Assembly: GCA_037143335.1 (NCBI GenBank)
Contig: JBAWZA010000006.1
Span: forward strand, 62,001 to 126,000
Length of the DNA stretch: 64,000 nucleotides
Direction: 5' to 3'
DNA from: PALSA-1296 sp037143335
GTDB taxonomy: Bacteria; Bacteroidota; Ignavibacteria; Palsa-1295
The notes beneath the pieces are model-generated. The model saw nothing but the letters and a program-made list of their open reading frames with translations, did no database searches and had not been told where the DNA came from. Shown piece after piece: positions 1 through 6,815 of this stretch. Position numbers and translations under genes: made by a program. How positions within the stretch are numbered: position 1 is the stretch's first letter; every line of letters starts with the position of its first letter.

Positions 1-1
1 C

Positions 2-181
2 GAGAATCGAAGGTTCTTCATAGACATAAAGGAAGATGCAAACGGCAAGAAGTTCATGTCCATTTCTGAATTGAAAAAAGAATTAGGTGGTGAGAAGGGC
101 TTCACTATAGTCATCCTTAATCATGAAATAGAAGGATTCAAAAAAGCTTTTGAGAGGAGTTATGGGTTTATGAAGGGTTAG
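2..181 (+). CDS. C-terminal end of a PUR-like (DUF3276-type) nucleic-acid-binding protein, partial
   Basis: Open from the window edge in frame 2 and ending at a TAG, leaving 59 codons. The fragment reads NRRFFIDIKEDANGKKF followed by MSISELKKELGG and a C-terminal FERSYGFMKG. The RRFFIDIKE...GKKFMSI pattern resembles one PUR repeat (single-stranded nucleic-acid-binding fold; PurA and the bacterial DUF3276 proteins), which is usually a small cytoplasmic protein. The start lies outside the window, so length and domain count cannot be judged. The family call is from motif memory and is tentative; that a gene ends here is more certain. Confidence 0.5.
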   Translation, partial: ENRRFFIDIKEDANGKKFMSISELKKELGGEKGFTIVILNHEIEGFKKAFERSYGFMKG

Positions 182-206
182 TAATTTTCAGAAAAACAGG
201 AAGATT

Positions 207-500
207 CTACATCTCTCCACTCGGTAAATGCTTTATTTCTTCCAGAGACATATTACCATTCCACCAAACATACCAGTGTCGATTGTTGTGTACTAAATAC
301 TTCTCCACGCCTTCAAAATTTTCTGAGTCACCAGAAATAGCTGTATGATAGACAGATTGGTCATTCCAAGCTTTTAACAGAACATCAAGATGTTCTTGAT
401 CGGGTACATCATCCTTCCAAAATTGAATTGGCAATTCGTTTTCAAACTGCACAGAATCCCAAAAACCATTTTCGTCAAAATGCAAAGCCTCGTATCTCAT
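207..500 (-). CDS. Hypothetical protein, 97 aa
   Basis: Complete minus-strand frame with ATG at 500. The protein is acidic and unusually rich in Trp (FW, WK, AWN, HWYVWW), with no signal peptide or membrane segment, so it is probably cytoplasmic. I do not recognise a family. It converges with the gene ending at 181 and diverges from the restriction cassette starting at 612; the 111 bp between carry the cassette's operator and promoter. Composition looks like a real protein and no competing frame is present, but function is unknown. Confidence 0.5.
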   Translation of the reverse strand: MRYEALHFDENGFWDSVQFENELPIQFWKDDVPDQEHLDVLLKAWNDQSVYHTAISGDSENFEGVEKYLVHNNRHWYVWWNGNMSLEEIKHLPSGEM

Positions 501-563
501 ACTTCAAAAAAAGTCGTAAAGGTCTAATAACAGATCATTAAACAAATGATCCGTGGATTATGT

Positions 564-603
564 GACTCATAGTCCGTTGACTTTTATACTACAATGTTGT
601 AGT
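564..603 (+). promoter_or_regulatory. C-box-like operator upstream of the controller gene
   Basis: At 564-574 there is GACT-CAT-AGTC, an inverted repeat of GACT/AGTC around 3 bp, followed by CGTT and a second, degenerate box beginning GACT (578-581). This arrangement resembles the paired C-boxes bound by controller (C) proteins of restriction-modification systems, as I recall them from the family. A separate 7-bp inverted repeat, ACTACAA-TG-TTGTAGT, lies at 588-603 and overlaps the -7 region. Placement just upstream of an XRE gene fits autoregulation. Binding is inferred. Confidence 0.55.
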
Positions 604-607
604 TTTG
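577..607 (+). promoter_or_regulatory. FCB-type promoter (TTG-N20-TAGTTTTG) for the controller/nuclease cassette
   Basis: TTG at 577-579 and TAGTTTTG at 600-607 match the Bacteroidetes-type TTTG / TAnnTTTG elements with a 20-bp gap. The GTG start of the downstream gene is at 612, only 4 bp past the -7 element, and no Shine-Dalgarno lies between them, so the transcript is probably leaderless, as known for several controller genes. The -33 element overlaps the second C-box half, so regulator binding would affect polymerase directly. Confidence 0.55.
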
Positions 608-611
608 TTCA

Positions 612-830
612 GTGGAAATAAAAAAAGCATTGGGCGCGCGCATTCGCGAAATAAGAAATTCTAAAGAGCTATCGCAAGAATACTTAGCCTATCTTGCCGA
701 TTTAGACAGAACCTACATTACGAGTGTCGAGAATGGCAAGAGAAATATTTCTATAGTCAACATCCAAAAAATCTGCAAAGCCCTTGGAATGCCGATGAGC
801 AAATTTTTTAGTGCGAAGGATTTTAACTGA
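612..830 (+). CDS. XRE-family HTH regulator, controller (C) protein type, 72 aa
   Basis: A single helix-turn-helix of the Cro/CI (XRE) type fills the protein: LGARIREIRNSKELSQEYLA then DLDRTYITSVENGKRN and the closing helix IQKICKALGMPMSKFF. Size and the LDRTYIS-E-GKRN recognition pattern are typical of controller proteins of restriction systems, which bind C-boxes as dimers and tune expression of their own gene and the nuclease. The start is GTG without a ribosome site, right behind a promoter. The stop overlaps the next ATG by one base (TGATG), so the two genes are translationally coupled. No methyltransferase gene adjoins within the window. The HTH family is secure; the C-protein role rests on the operator and linkage. 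Confidence 0.85.
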   Translation: MEIKKALGARIREIRNSKELSQEYLAYLADLDRTYITSVENGKRNISIVNIQKICKALGMPMSKFFSAKDFN

Positions 831-1534
831 TGCTCCAACCCGGGGATGTAATCTCCTACCACGAAATGTGCACCAATGAGGATGGTGCAACACTACAACG
901 TGGCATGAACTTCAAGCTTGGTGGTGGTGTAAGTGTAATTCTTATGTCTATTCGTAAAGGTGCTCCATATCACGATAGAGTCGAGGAGGATGGAAGAGTA
1001 TTGATATACGAGGGACACGACGTACAGCGCAATTTTTCTAATGATCCAAAATTGGAAGATCAGCCAATGGCATTTCCTTCTGGCCTTCCTACCCAAAACG
1101 GAAGATTTTTTGCGGCTGCTTCTGAATTTAAGAATCGTAAGATCGCACCCGAACTTGTTCGAGTGTATGAAAAAATCAAAGATGGCATTTGGGTTTATAA
1201 TGGTGTATTTGAGCTTGTCGATGCTTGGTTAGAAAAAACTAAACACAGAAATGTATTTAAGTTTAAGTTGTTGGTTTCAGATTCCACAACAGACGAGCGC
1301 AAAAAAAGAGAAGCAGATTTAAAGGAGTTGGTACATAATAGATTGATCCCAACGTCCGTAAAACTTGAGGTATGGAAACGTGACAAAGGACAATGTGTAA
1401 AATGTGGCTCAAAAGATAATTTACACTTTGACCATATCCTACCCTATGCGAAAGGTGGTACCTCGTTGAAGACGGCTAACATTCAGCTTTTATGTGCAAG
1501 GCATAATCTTGAGAAAAGTGACAAAATAGAATAG
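830..1534 (+). CDS. SRA-like (YDG/PUA-fold) domain plus HNH endonuclease, probable modification-dependent restriction enzyme
   Basis: The N-terminal ~150 residues (GDVISYHEM, LQRGMNFK, YHDRVEEDGRVLIYEGHD, TQNGRFF, VRVYEKIKDGIW) look like the SRA/YDG-type modified-base reader found in HNH restriction proteins. Residues ~180-232 form an HNH nuclease: a CVKCG zinc knuckle, then LHFDHILPYAKGG, NIQLLCARHN. Such fusions cut DNA carrying modified cytosines and so act as Type IV-like defence without a partner methyltransferase; that function is inferred here. The gene overlaps the upstream controller by one base and has AAGGA about 10 bp before its ATG. The 318 bp downstream hold no gene. HNH is certain; the SRA assignment is from motif pattern. 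Confidence 0.85.
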   Translation: MLQPGDVISYHEMCTNEDGATLQRGMNFKLGGGVSVILMSIRKGAPYHDRVEEDGRVLIYEGHDVQRNFSNDPKLEDQPMAFPSGLPTQNGRFFAAASEFKNRKIAPELVRVYEKIKDGIWVYNGVFELVDAWLEKTKHRNVFKFKLLVSDSTTDERKKREADLKELVHNRLIPTSVKLEVWKRDKGQCVKCGSKDNLHFDHILPYAKGGTSLKTANIQLLCARHNLEKSDKIE

Positions 1535-1852
1535 CTATATCGTCTTGCTGTCATCCTCTCGGTTGAAATTATCATAGATGCTCGTTTGTGTTGAATCGCG
1601 AGCCTCAACCCTTCAAAATCTTTTTTCCAAATAGGCACCTAAAATCTTGTGGGCACCTATTGCATTTTGGGGAAAAATTTCGTATATTTGCAGACGGTGG
1701 TTAATGAGATATTTAAAGGATTGTTGGTATGCGGATTTGGTGCTGAAGAGATGATTTAGGAGGGGAGAAAATGATGGTGATGTGCACAGCTATATGTTTG
1801 TAGCATAAGGAGTTGTGGTGGCTTGTGCACGAATTCTCGGATTATTCCGGCC
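1535..1852. other. Intergenic stretch, no gene recognised
   Basis: This 318-bp gap separates the nuclease gene from a convergent lipoprotein gene. It holds a short direct repeat (GGCACCTA at 1634-1641 and GGCACCTA at 1652-1659) and a TATATTTG at 1683-1690 that fits a TAnnTTTG -7 element but lacks a -33 at normal spacing. An AGGAGGGG followed by ATG near 1770 opens a frame of only about ten codons. I see no convincing RNA gene or terminator. Confidence 0.4.
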
Positions 1853-2437
1853 TCAATGATACGGGACATTCAGCGTAAATTTTGCATCGTAAAACAAATT
1901 AACAATGGCTGAACCAACGAGTGTACCACTAACAGCATCGGTCACATATATCTGAACGTCCTTCCCAGGATGAACGGTTGTCGAGTTTGTGGCACCCGCT
2001 CCGACCGAGAATGTTTCAGTGCCTCCGATTCCATCAATAATTTTCACATCAAAATTATTATGTGTTCCAATCCAGAGTGGATCAGGTTGTACGATAACTG
2101 TCGCATCGTTACATGGAAGGTTAATCGTTTTTTGGTCACCTTGAACAAGTGTGGTCGTATGGCTCCAGATTCCTTTAACATTATGAGCAGTTGCTGTGAT
2201 GGTATAGGTACCAGGGTCAACGGCTGCGTAAGCTTGGGGTTGGTTGCCTTGCCCAATAGTAGTCGCACCACCTCCGCCAATGATAACATCAGCGACTTCG
2301 TATGCGGCGTAGGTTCCGCTAAGCTGAACGAAAATTTTTGTTTCGTGGGGATTATCCGTTGCGCCGGTAACTTTATTCAGGTTGCAACCCGACGTTATGA
2401 TAGTTGTCAGCAGACAGAACGCAAGTATTTTCTTCAT
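1853..2437 (-). CDS. Predicted lipoprotein, 194 aa
   Basis: An N-terminal signal peptide ends in a lipobox (ITSGC, Cys at residue 18), so the mature protein should be lipid-anchored to the cell envelope. The rest is Thr/Gly/Val-rich with beta-strand character; GTYTITATAHN and the repeated VDPG/VHPGK turns suggest one or two Ig-like or carboxypeptidase-regulatory-like beta-sandwich modules. I do not recognise a named family. It is convergent with the nuclease and lies 60 bp downstream of the DUF1003 gene on the same strand. A 159-aa antisense frame overlaps it but lacks protein-like features. Confidence 0.7.
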   Translation of the reverse strand: MKKILAFCLLTTIITSGCNLNKVTGATDNPHETKIFVQLSGTYAAYEVADVIIGGGGATTIGQGNQPQAYAAVDPGTYTITATAHNVKGIWSHTTTLVQGDQKTINLPCNDATVIVQPDPLWIGTHNNFDVKIIDGIGGTETFSVGAGATNSTTVHPGKDVQIYVTDAVSGTLVGSAIVNLFYDAKFTLNVPYH

Positions 2438-2497
2438 AGTGGTGAATGATAAAGGTCTGTAAGAAACCTCAATTTATCATGTGGGGTTCACTCCAAA

Positions 2498-3070
2498 TCA
2501 GTCTTCGATTGCAATGTCTTTTTGGCTTAGCAATGCCGTCAGCAGTTCAATCTGTTTGTTTTGCATCTCGAGAAGTTGTACCCATTGTTCTTCGCGGAGC
2601 TGGTCCATCTTTCGATGCAAGTCCATTATCTCGAGTTCGGATTTGAGATTGACTTGGTAGTCGTTCGCCGCTTCAAGCCGATCTTTTTCAGCTTGCCGAT
2701 TTTGTGACATCATGATGACCGGAGCTTGGAGTGCGGCGATCATTGATAGGAATAGATTCAGTAGGATGTAGGGATATGGATCAAAGATCTGATTGCCTGG
2801 TAGGACGTAGGTATTTGTTGCGACCCAACTCACTAAAATTGCAACGAAGATGAGGATGAAAGTCCATGAACCACCGAATGCTGCAACTTTATCGGCGACT
2901 CTTTCGCCGAATGTCATCTGGTCCGTGAACTCCTTGTTTATATTTCGACTTATCCCAACGCCGTCCAATATGGTACGGACGACATTTTGTTCGAGCAGTT
3001 CAAGTTGCTCATAACTTTTTCGGAAAAAGCGAATAGAAAAATCTGCAGTGCTTTTGAAAATTGAAGGCAT
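2498..3070 (-). CDS. DUF1003 family membrane protein
   Basis: The central segment has two predicted membrane helices (around residues 70-90 and 100-120) joined by FDPYPYILLNLFLSMIAA and followed by QAPVIMMSQNRQAEKDR, the hallmark of DUF1003. The C-terminal ~60 residues are predicted coiled coil (DLHRKMDQLREEQ). Family members are inner-membrane proteins of unknown biochemical role. The 152-bp upstream gap contains TATCGTTG on the minus strand, a one-mismatch version of the TAnnTTTG element. Family assignment is firm, function unknown. Confidence 0.88.
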   Translation of the reverse strand: MPSIFKSTADFSIRFFRKSYEQLELLEQNVVRTILDGVGISRNINKEFTDQMTFGERVADKVAAFGGSWTFILIFVAILVSWVATNTYVLPGNQIFDPYPYILLNLFLSMIAALQAPVIMMSQNRQAEKDRLEAANDYQVNLKSELEIMDLHRKMDQLREEQWVQLLEMQNKQIELLTALLSQKDIAIED

Positions 3071-3222
3071 AGGTGGTACTTCGATTAATCGTTAATGTGC
3101 AACGATAAGCAGTAAAATGATTTCTTAACATGATCTGAAATTATTTTCTGAACGATGTTAATTCATGTAACTCCTTTCGATACTCTGCCGTAAGGCGCTA
3201 TCAACTTATCATTTATCGCACA

Positions 3223-3447
3223 ATGCACCTTTCACTACGAATTATTTTTTTTGGATTATTTCTCTGGGTCTGCTCTGCTTCAGCACAAGTAACGAATACT
3301 TCAGGCAACACTGATTCCAGTTTTCATCCTCAACTCAAACCGACGTTGAATATTAAGCGGAGAACAGGGGAGATAAAGATTGATGGAAATGCAAATGATG
3401 CTGGTTGGCAAGATGCAATATTTATTTCAAGGGTAACCATTAAATGA
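3223..3447 (+). pseudogene. Truncated N-terminus of a secreted CBM9/DUF5916-type protein
   Basis: A 74-codon frame begins with a clear Sec signal peptide (LFLWVCSASAQ) and then reads TLNIKRRTGEIKIDGNANDA-GWQDA. The IKIDG-N-D-GWQ pattern is how CBM9-like sugar-binding domains of secreted DUF5916 outer-membrane proteins begin; those proteins are several hundred residues long. Here the frame stops 12 codons later and the next gene follows at once, so this is probably a deletion remnant. A genuine small secreted protein cannot be excluded. Family call moderate, pseudogene status inferred. Confidence 0.5.
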
Positions 3448-3525
3448 TTCGAAATGGATGCGGGGTGTTCTGAGAGAACAGAACCATCGAGCAATAAACC
3501 TTCTCTGAAGTTCGTTGTAGGTTTC

Positions 3526-4695
3526 TTGAAAAAATACGATGTTATTATAATTGGTGCTGGCGCTGCTGGATTGATGTGCGCCATCGAGGCTGGGAAGCGT
3601 GGAAGGACGGTACTTCTCATTGAACATACCGAGAAAGTCGGCAAGAAAATTCTTATCTCCGGTGGTGGAAGATGCAATTTTACAAATCTTGAAATTGCCC
3701 CAAAGAATTATCTTTCGGCGAACCCTCATTTTTGTAAATCGGCCCTTGCGCGCTATACACAAAAGGACTTTATCGGTTTAGTTGAAAAGCATAACATTCC
3801 GTATCATGAGAAAACCCTTGGGCAATTATTTTGCAATGGCTCCTCACGAGAGATCGTGGAAATGCTCGTGAAGGAATGCGAGGTTGTGGGTGTGGAAATA
3901 TCCTTAAACGTTACAGTGACCGAAGTGAAGAAAGAAAATGTATTTTTTCTAACTACCTCCATCGGCGAATTCGAATCCGACTCTCTCGTGATTGCATCTG
4001 GTGGATTGTCCATACCGAAAATGGGTTCGACAGATTTCGGCTATCTCATTGCAAAACAATTCGGGTTAGGTGTTATAAAACCCTACCCTGCTTTAGTACC
4101 CTTGACGTGGAAGGATGAAGATAGAAACATATTTTCTGAGCTGAGCGGAATTTCACTTGCCGTAAGAGTAAGTTGTAAAGGAATAATATTTAAAGAGTCC
4201 ATGCTTTTTACGCATAAGGGTCTTTCAGGTCCTGCAATATTACAGATATCATCTTACTGGAAACCGGGAGACGTTATCGAGATCGATCTTTTTGATATCA
4301 TAGATATTCATGCTGTGTTACTCAAATATCGGAGTGAAAATCTTGAACTTGGAAAATTATTGTCTCGGTATCTCCCAAGAAATTTCGTGGTGAAATGGTG
4401 TGAAATATTTTTCCCTTCTAAACCACTTAACCAAATATCAGATAAAAATTTAAGACAGATCTCCGAACTACTCCACCATTGGAAGGTTATCCCTCGCGGC
4501 ACCGAAGGCTACGAAAAAGCCGAAGTGACGGCTGGTGGGATTGATACTAAAAATATTTCGTCCAAGACGATGGAAGCCAATGATGTGAAGGGGCTATTTT
4601 TTACTGGCGAAGTTTTAGATGTGACTGGTTGGCTCGGTGGGTACAATTTCCAGTGGGCTTGGTCTTCGGGCTGGGCAGCTGGTCAGGCAGTCTAA
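3526..4695 (+). CDS. HI0933/YhiN-type NAD(P)/FAD-dependent oxidoreductase (BaiN family)
   Basis: The protein opens with the dinucleotide-binding fold KKYDVIIIGAGAAGLMCAIE (GxGxxG), followed by KVGKKILISGGGRCNFTN, and ends with the family signature AEVTAGGID, FFTGEVLDVTGWLGGYN and QWAWSSGWAAG. These cytoplasmic flavoproteins are mostly uncharacterised reductases; gut homologues act on bile-acid intermediates. I place the start at TTG 3526 because relatives begin with the MKKYD segment. An upstream in-frame ATG at 3454 would add 24 residues without family similarity, lying in sequence that appears to be residue from the deleted upstream gene. Length (~389 aa) is normal. Confidence 0.87.
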   Translation: MKKYDVIIIGAGAAGLMCAIEAGKRGRTVLLIEHTEKVGKKILISGGGRCNFTNLEIAPKNYLSANPHFCKSALARYTQKDFIGLVEKHNIPYHEKTLGQLFCNGSSREIVEMLVKECEVVGVEISLNVTVTEVKKENVFFLTTSIGEFESDSLVIASGGLSIPKMGSTDFGYLIAKQFGLGVIKPYPALVPLTWKDEDRNIFSELSGISLAVRVSCKGIIFKESMLFTHKGLSGPAILQISSYWKPGDVIEIDLFDIIDIHAVLLKYRSENLELGKLLSRYLPRNFVVKWCEIFFPSKPLNQISDKNLRQISELLHHWKVIPRGTEGYEKAEVTAGGIDTKNISSKTMEANDVKGLFFTGEVLDVTGWLGGYNFQWAWSSGWAAGQAV

Positions 4696-4715
4696 TGGAG
4701 AACTCACCAGATATT

Positions 4716-4967
4716 TTAGTGCGGGTCGCTATCTCGGAGTTGTCCGAATTTCACAAGCTTTACTGCACGAGCTTTTGGGCGCATAATAGGCGGCACGAAC
4801 ATCATTGCCTGTTCGTGTGAATCCGCTTCAAGGATTGCCCAAGCAGTATGTTCGTCATCCTTGCAACCCCAGTCCACATGGCTATTGAATCCTGCGGCAA
4901 TTACTTGCTTTACAACGGCAGTACAGTCATCGGCACTATGAGGGGAAATAATGAGGTATCTATCCAT
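4716..4967 (-). CDS. Hypothetical small alpha/beta protein, 83 aa
   Basis: A short cytoplasmic protein starting MDRYLIISPHSADDC, with WGCKDDEHTAWAILEADS in the middle and VKLVKFGQL at the end. The alternating strand-helix-strand pattern resembles small ferredoxin-like dimeric proteins (the DUF3303/DUF4242 sort), but I cannot assign a family with confidence. It converges with the flavoprotein gene 20 bp away and diverges from rsmE across a 108-bp gap that must hold both promoters. No catalytic motif is evident. Confidence 0.6.
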   Translation of the reverse strand: MDRYLIISPHSADDCTAVVKQVIAAGFNSHVDWGCKDDEHTAWAILEADSHEQAMMFVPPIMRPKARAVKLVKFGQLRDSDPH

Positions 4968-5075
4968 ACGATTTATTTTTACGGTATGAGAATCTAACTA
5001 CGCATTTTTTGGGATAGTTCATTCGACTTCACCTTAGGGCGGATTTTCATATTCATTAGTAGTGTTAGTATTGCT

Positions 5076-5816
5076 ATGGAATGTTTTGTTGTTGATAAAT
5101 CCGATGTAAACCTTGAGGCCATGGACTTGCTTCTTCGTGGCGATGAAGCACGCCATGCGGCTCGTGTACTTCGTTTAAAAATCGGAGATCAATTTCTCGC
5201 AACAGACCTTCAAGGTGTCTGCTATAAAGGAAGCACAACTTCCATAGATTCCCCCTCAAAGAATGAATGGGTATTGGTAGGCAAGATAGTTGAAGTTCTG
5301 CCTAAACACAACGAGCCCAGTTTGAACCTCATGCTGATTCAGGGTATCACACTTGGACAATCAAAATTTGAGGAGATAGCCGAGAAGGCAACAGAAATCG
5401 GTTTGAGCGAAATTATCCCGATGTATTCGAAGAGAACCGAAAAGCGAACCGTTAATGCCGAACGAATTCGGAGAATCATCCAAACAGCCTGCAAGCAATC
5501 CTTCCGTGCAACCGAGCCTCAGTTGCATTCACCGCTTAGCCTTGGAGCATCATTAGAATTGGCGAAGAATCAAGGACGGAAAATTATTCTGCTTCATGAA
5601 TCTGCTCCGCTTCAAGACACTTTACCATATTTCCTTCAAGGAAAACAATATTCATCTCTGGCACTCGTCATAGGACCCGAGGGGGGATTCGATGAAGCCG
5701 AAGTATTGTTAGCAACTGCGGAGTTCGGTGCACAAGTCGCTTCACTGGGCAGCCGCCGACTTCGAGCAGAGACCGCAGCGATTGTGGCCGTCTCGATTGC
5801 AATGTCATACGAATAA
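5076..5816 (+). CDS. rsmE: 16S rRNA (uracil(1498)-N(3))-methyltransferase RsmE
   Basis: RsmE methylates U1498 in helix 44 of 16S rRNA in the 30S subunit using S-adenosylmethionine. The N-terminal PUA-like part (HAARVLRLKIGDQF) precedes a SPOUT methyltransferase with LIQGITLGQSKFEEIAEKAT-EIG, the SAM-binding knot LVIGPEGGFDEAEV (from about residue 197) and LGSRRLRAETAAIVA. The 246-residue length is normal. The ATG at 5076 is the first in frame and fits the family N-terminus. The PAP2 gene follows 16 bp downstream on the same strand and is probably co-transcribed. Confidence 0.96.
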   Translation: MECFVVDKSDVNLEAMDLLLRGDEARHAARVLRLKIGDQFLATDLQGVCYKGSTTSIDSPSKNEWVLVGKIVEVLPKHNEPSLNLMLIQGITLGQSKFEEIAEKATEIGLSEIIPMYSKRTEKRTVNAERIRRIIQTACKQSFRATEPQLHSPLSLGASLELAKNQGRKIILLHESAPLQDTLPYFLQGKQYSSLALVIGPEGGFDEAEVLLATAEFGAQVASLGSRRLRAETAAIVAVSIAMSYE

Positions 5817-5832
5817 TAAGTCTTTTTTAGTA

Positions 5833-6738
5833 TTGAAAATATTATTTTGTGCTCTTCTACTCATTGCTATGGGTGGCGTAAGCAATGCTGCCTCTGATTC
5901 TACTCAGACTGGCAATGACACAATTAAATTTGAGCAGAAAATCCGGATGGATGACGGTCGCCCATCCCCATTCGATTGGGTTACGAATATCCCTCGCGAT
6001 TGGTGGCATTGGTCAAAGGAAACATTTACTACGGAGAAACTACCAATCATTGGGGGGCTCACTGCACTCACCGCTCTAACAATTATTACGGATTACGAGA
6101 CATGGCAGGCATTCAAAAAGCCGTATGAAAGTAATGCGACATTTCGCAAGATCAATGACGTAACATCTTACTTAGGGGATGGTAAGGTGCAATTCGGTAT
6201 ATCGCTCGCCTTCCTAGCATCAGGATTTGCATTTAATGATGACAAAGCAATTCGTACGGCATCTCAGACGGTAGAGGTGATTCTTGCAACTGGCGGAGTG
6301 ATTCAATTATTGAAGCACTTGACGGGCAGAGAAAGCCCGAACCGAGCGAGTACCCCCACAGGACACTGGCAATTTTTTCCGAATCAGAAAGAATATGCAA
6401 AGCATACTCCGAGCTACGACGCTTTTCCATCAGGACACATCGCCACGTCTCTGGCTACGCTTCAAGTGATAATAGAGAATTACCCAGAACAGCAATGGAT
6501 TAAGTATGTCGGCTATCCGATTATTGGCTCAATTGCTGTCGGTTTAGTTTCAACAAGTATTCACTGGTGGAGCGACATCCCATTGGGTATGGCAATAGGG
6601 TACAGTTTCGGAGTTCTTGTTGCTCATCCGGAGCGCGGAGGGAGTAATGCAGAGGCAAGAAATGGTGTCTCACCCGAGGTGAATCTTTCTGTGCTTGGCA
6701 ACGGCTCACCAGCGATTGGACTGGCATTTCATTGGTAA
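5833..6738 (+). CDS. PAP2-family phosphatase, exported, ~301 aa
   Basis: Phosphatidic-acid-phosphatase type 2 proteins remove phosphate from lipid phosphates. The three active-site motifs are visible: KHLTGRESPNR (motif 1), AFPSGH (motif 2, catalytic His) and STSIHWWSDIPLG (motif 3). I choose TTG 5833 because it directly begins a signal-peptide-like segment (LLLIAMGGVSNA); an earlier in-frame ATG at 5728 lies inside rsmE and its product has no family features. The ~45 residues after the signal are soluble, and the C-terminal ~30 residues are low in motif content. The natural substrate is unknown. This window also encodes a second, shorter PAP2 protein near 62.5 kb. Confidence 0.88.
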   Translation: MKILFCALLLIAMGGVSNAASDSTQTGNDTIKFEQKIRMDDGRPSPFDWVTNIPRDWWHWSKETFTTEKLPIIGGLTALTALTIITDYETWQAFKKPYESNATFRKINDVTSYLGDGKVQFGISLAFLASGFAFNDDKAIRTASQTVEVILATGGVIQLLKHLTGRESPNRASTPTGHWQFFPNQKEYAKHTPSYDAFPSGHIATSLATLQVIIENYPEQQWIKYVGYPIIGSIAVGLVSTSIHWWSDIPLGMAIGYSFGVLVAHPERGGSNAEARNGVSPEVNLSVLGNGSPAIGLAFHW

Positions 6739-6761
6739 CGAATTCTCGGCTCGGAGCAGTC

Positions 6762-6795
6762 TTGAGGGGACTGTACTATTTTCTTCGTAAATTTG
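6762..6795 (+). promoter_or_regulatory. Probable FCB-type promoter of the OppF-like gene
   Basis: TAAATTTG at 6788-6795 matches TAnnTTTG, with TTG at 6762-6764 as a possible -33 element (23-bp gap, the long end of the range). The ATG is at 6816, leaving a short leader. Based on consensus only. Confidence 0.4.
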
Positions 6796-6815
6796 AGAAA
6801 TTTAATTGATAAGCT

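Noticed and set aside
1970..2449. 159-aa plus-strand frame antisense to the lipoprotein gene
   Set aside because: Cys/Arg-rich, no domain, fully opposite a gene with a clear lipobox; a shadow frame.
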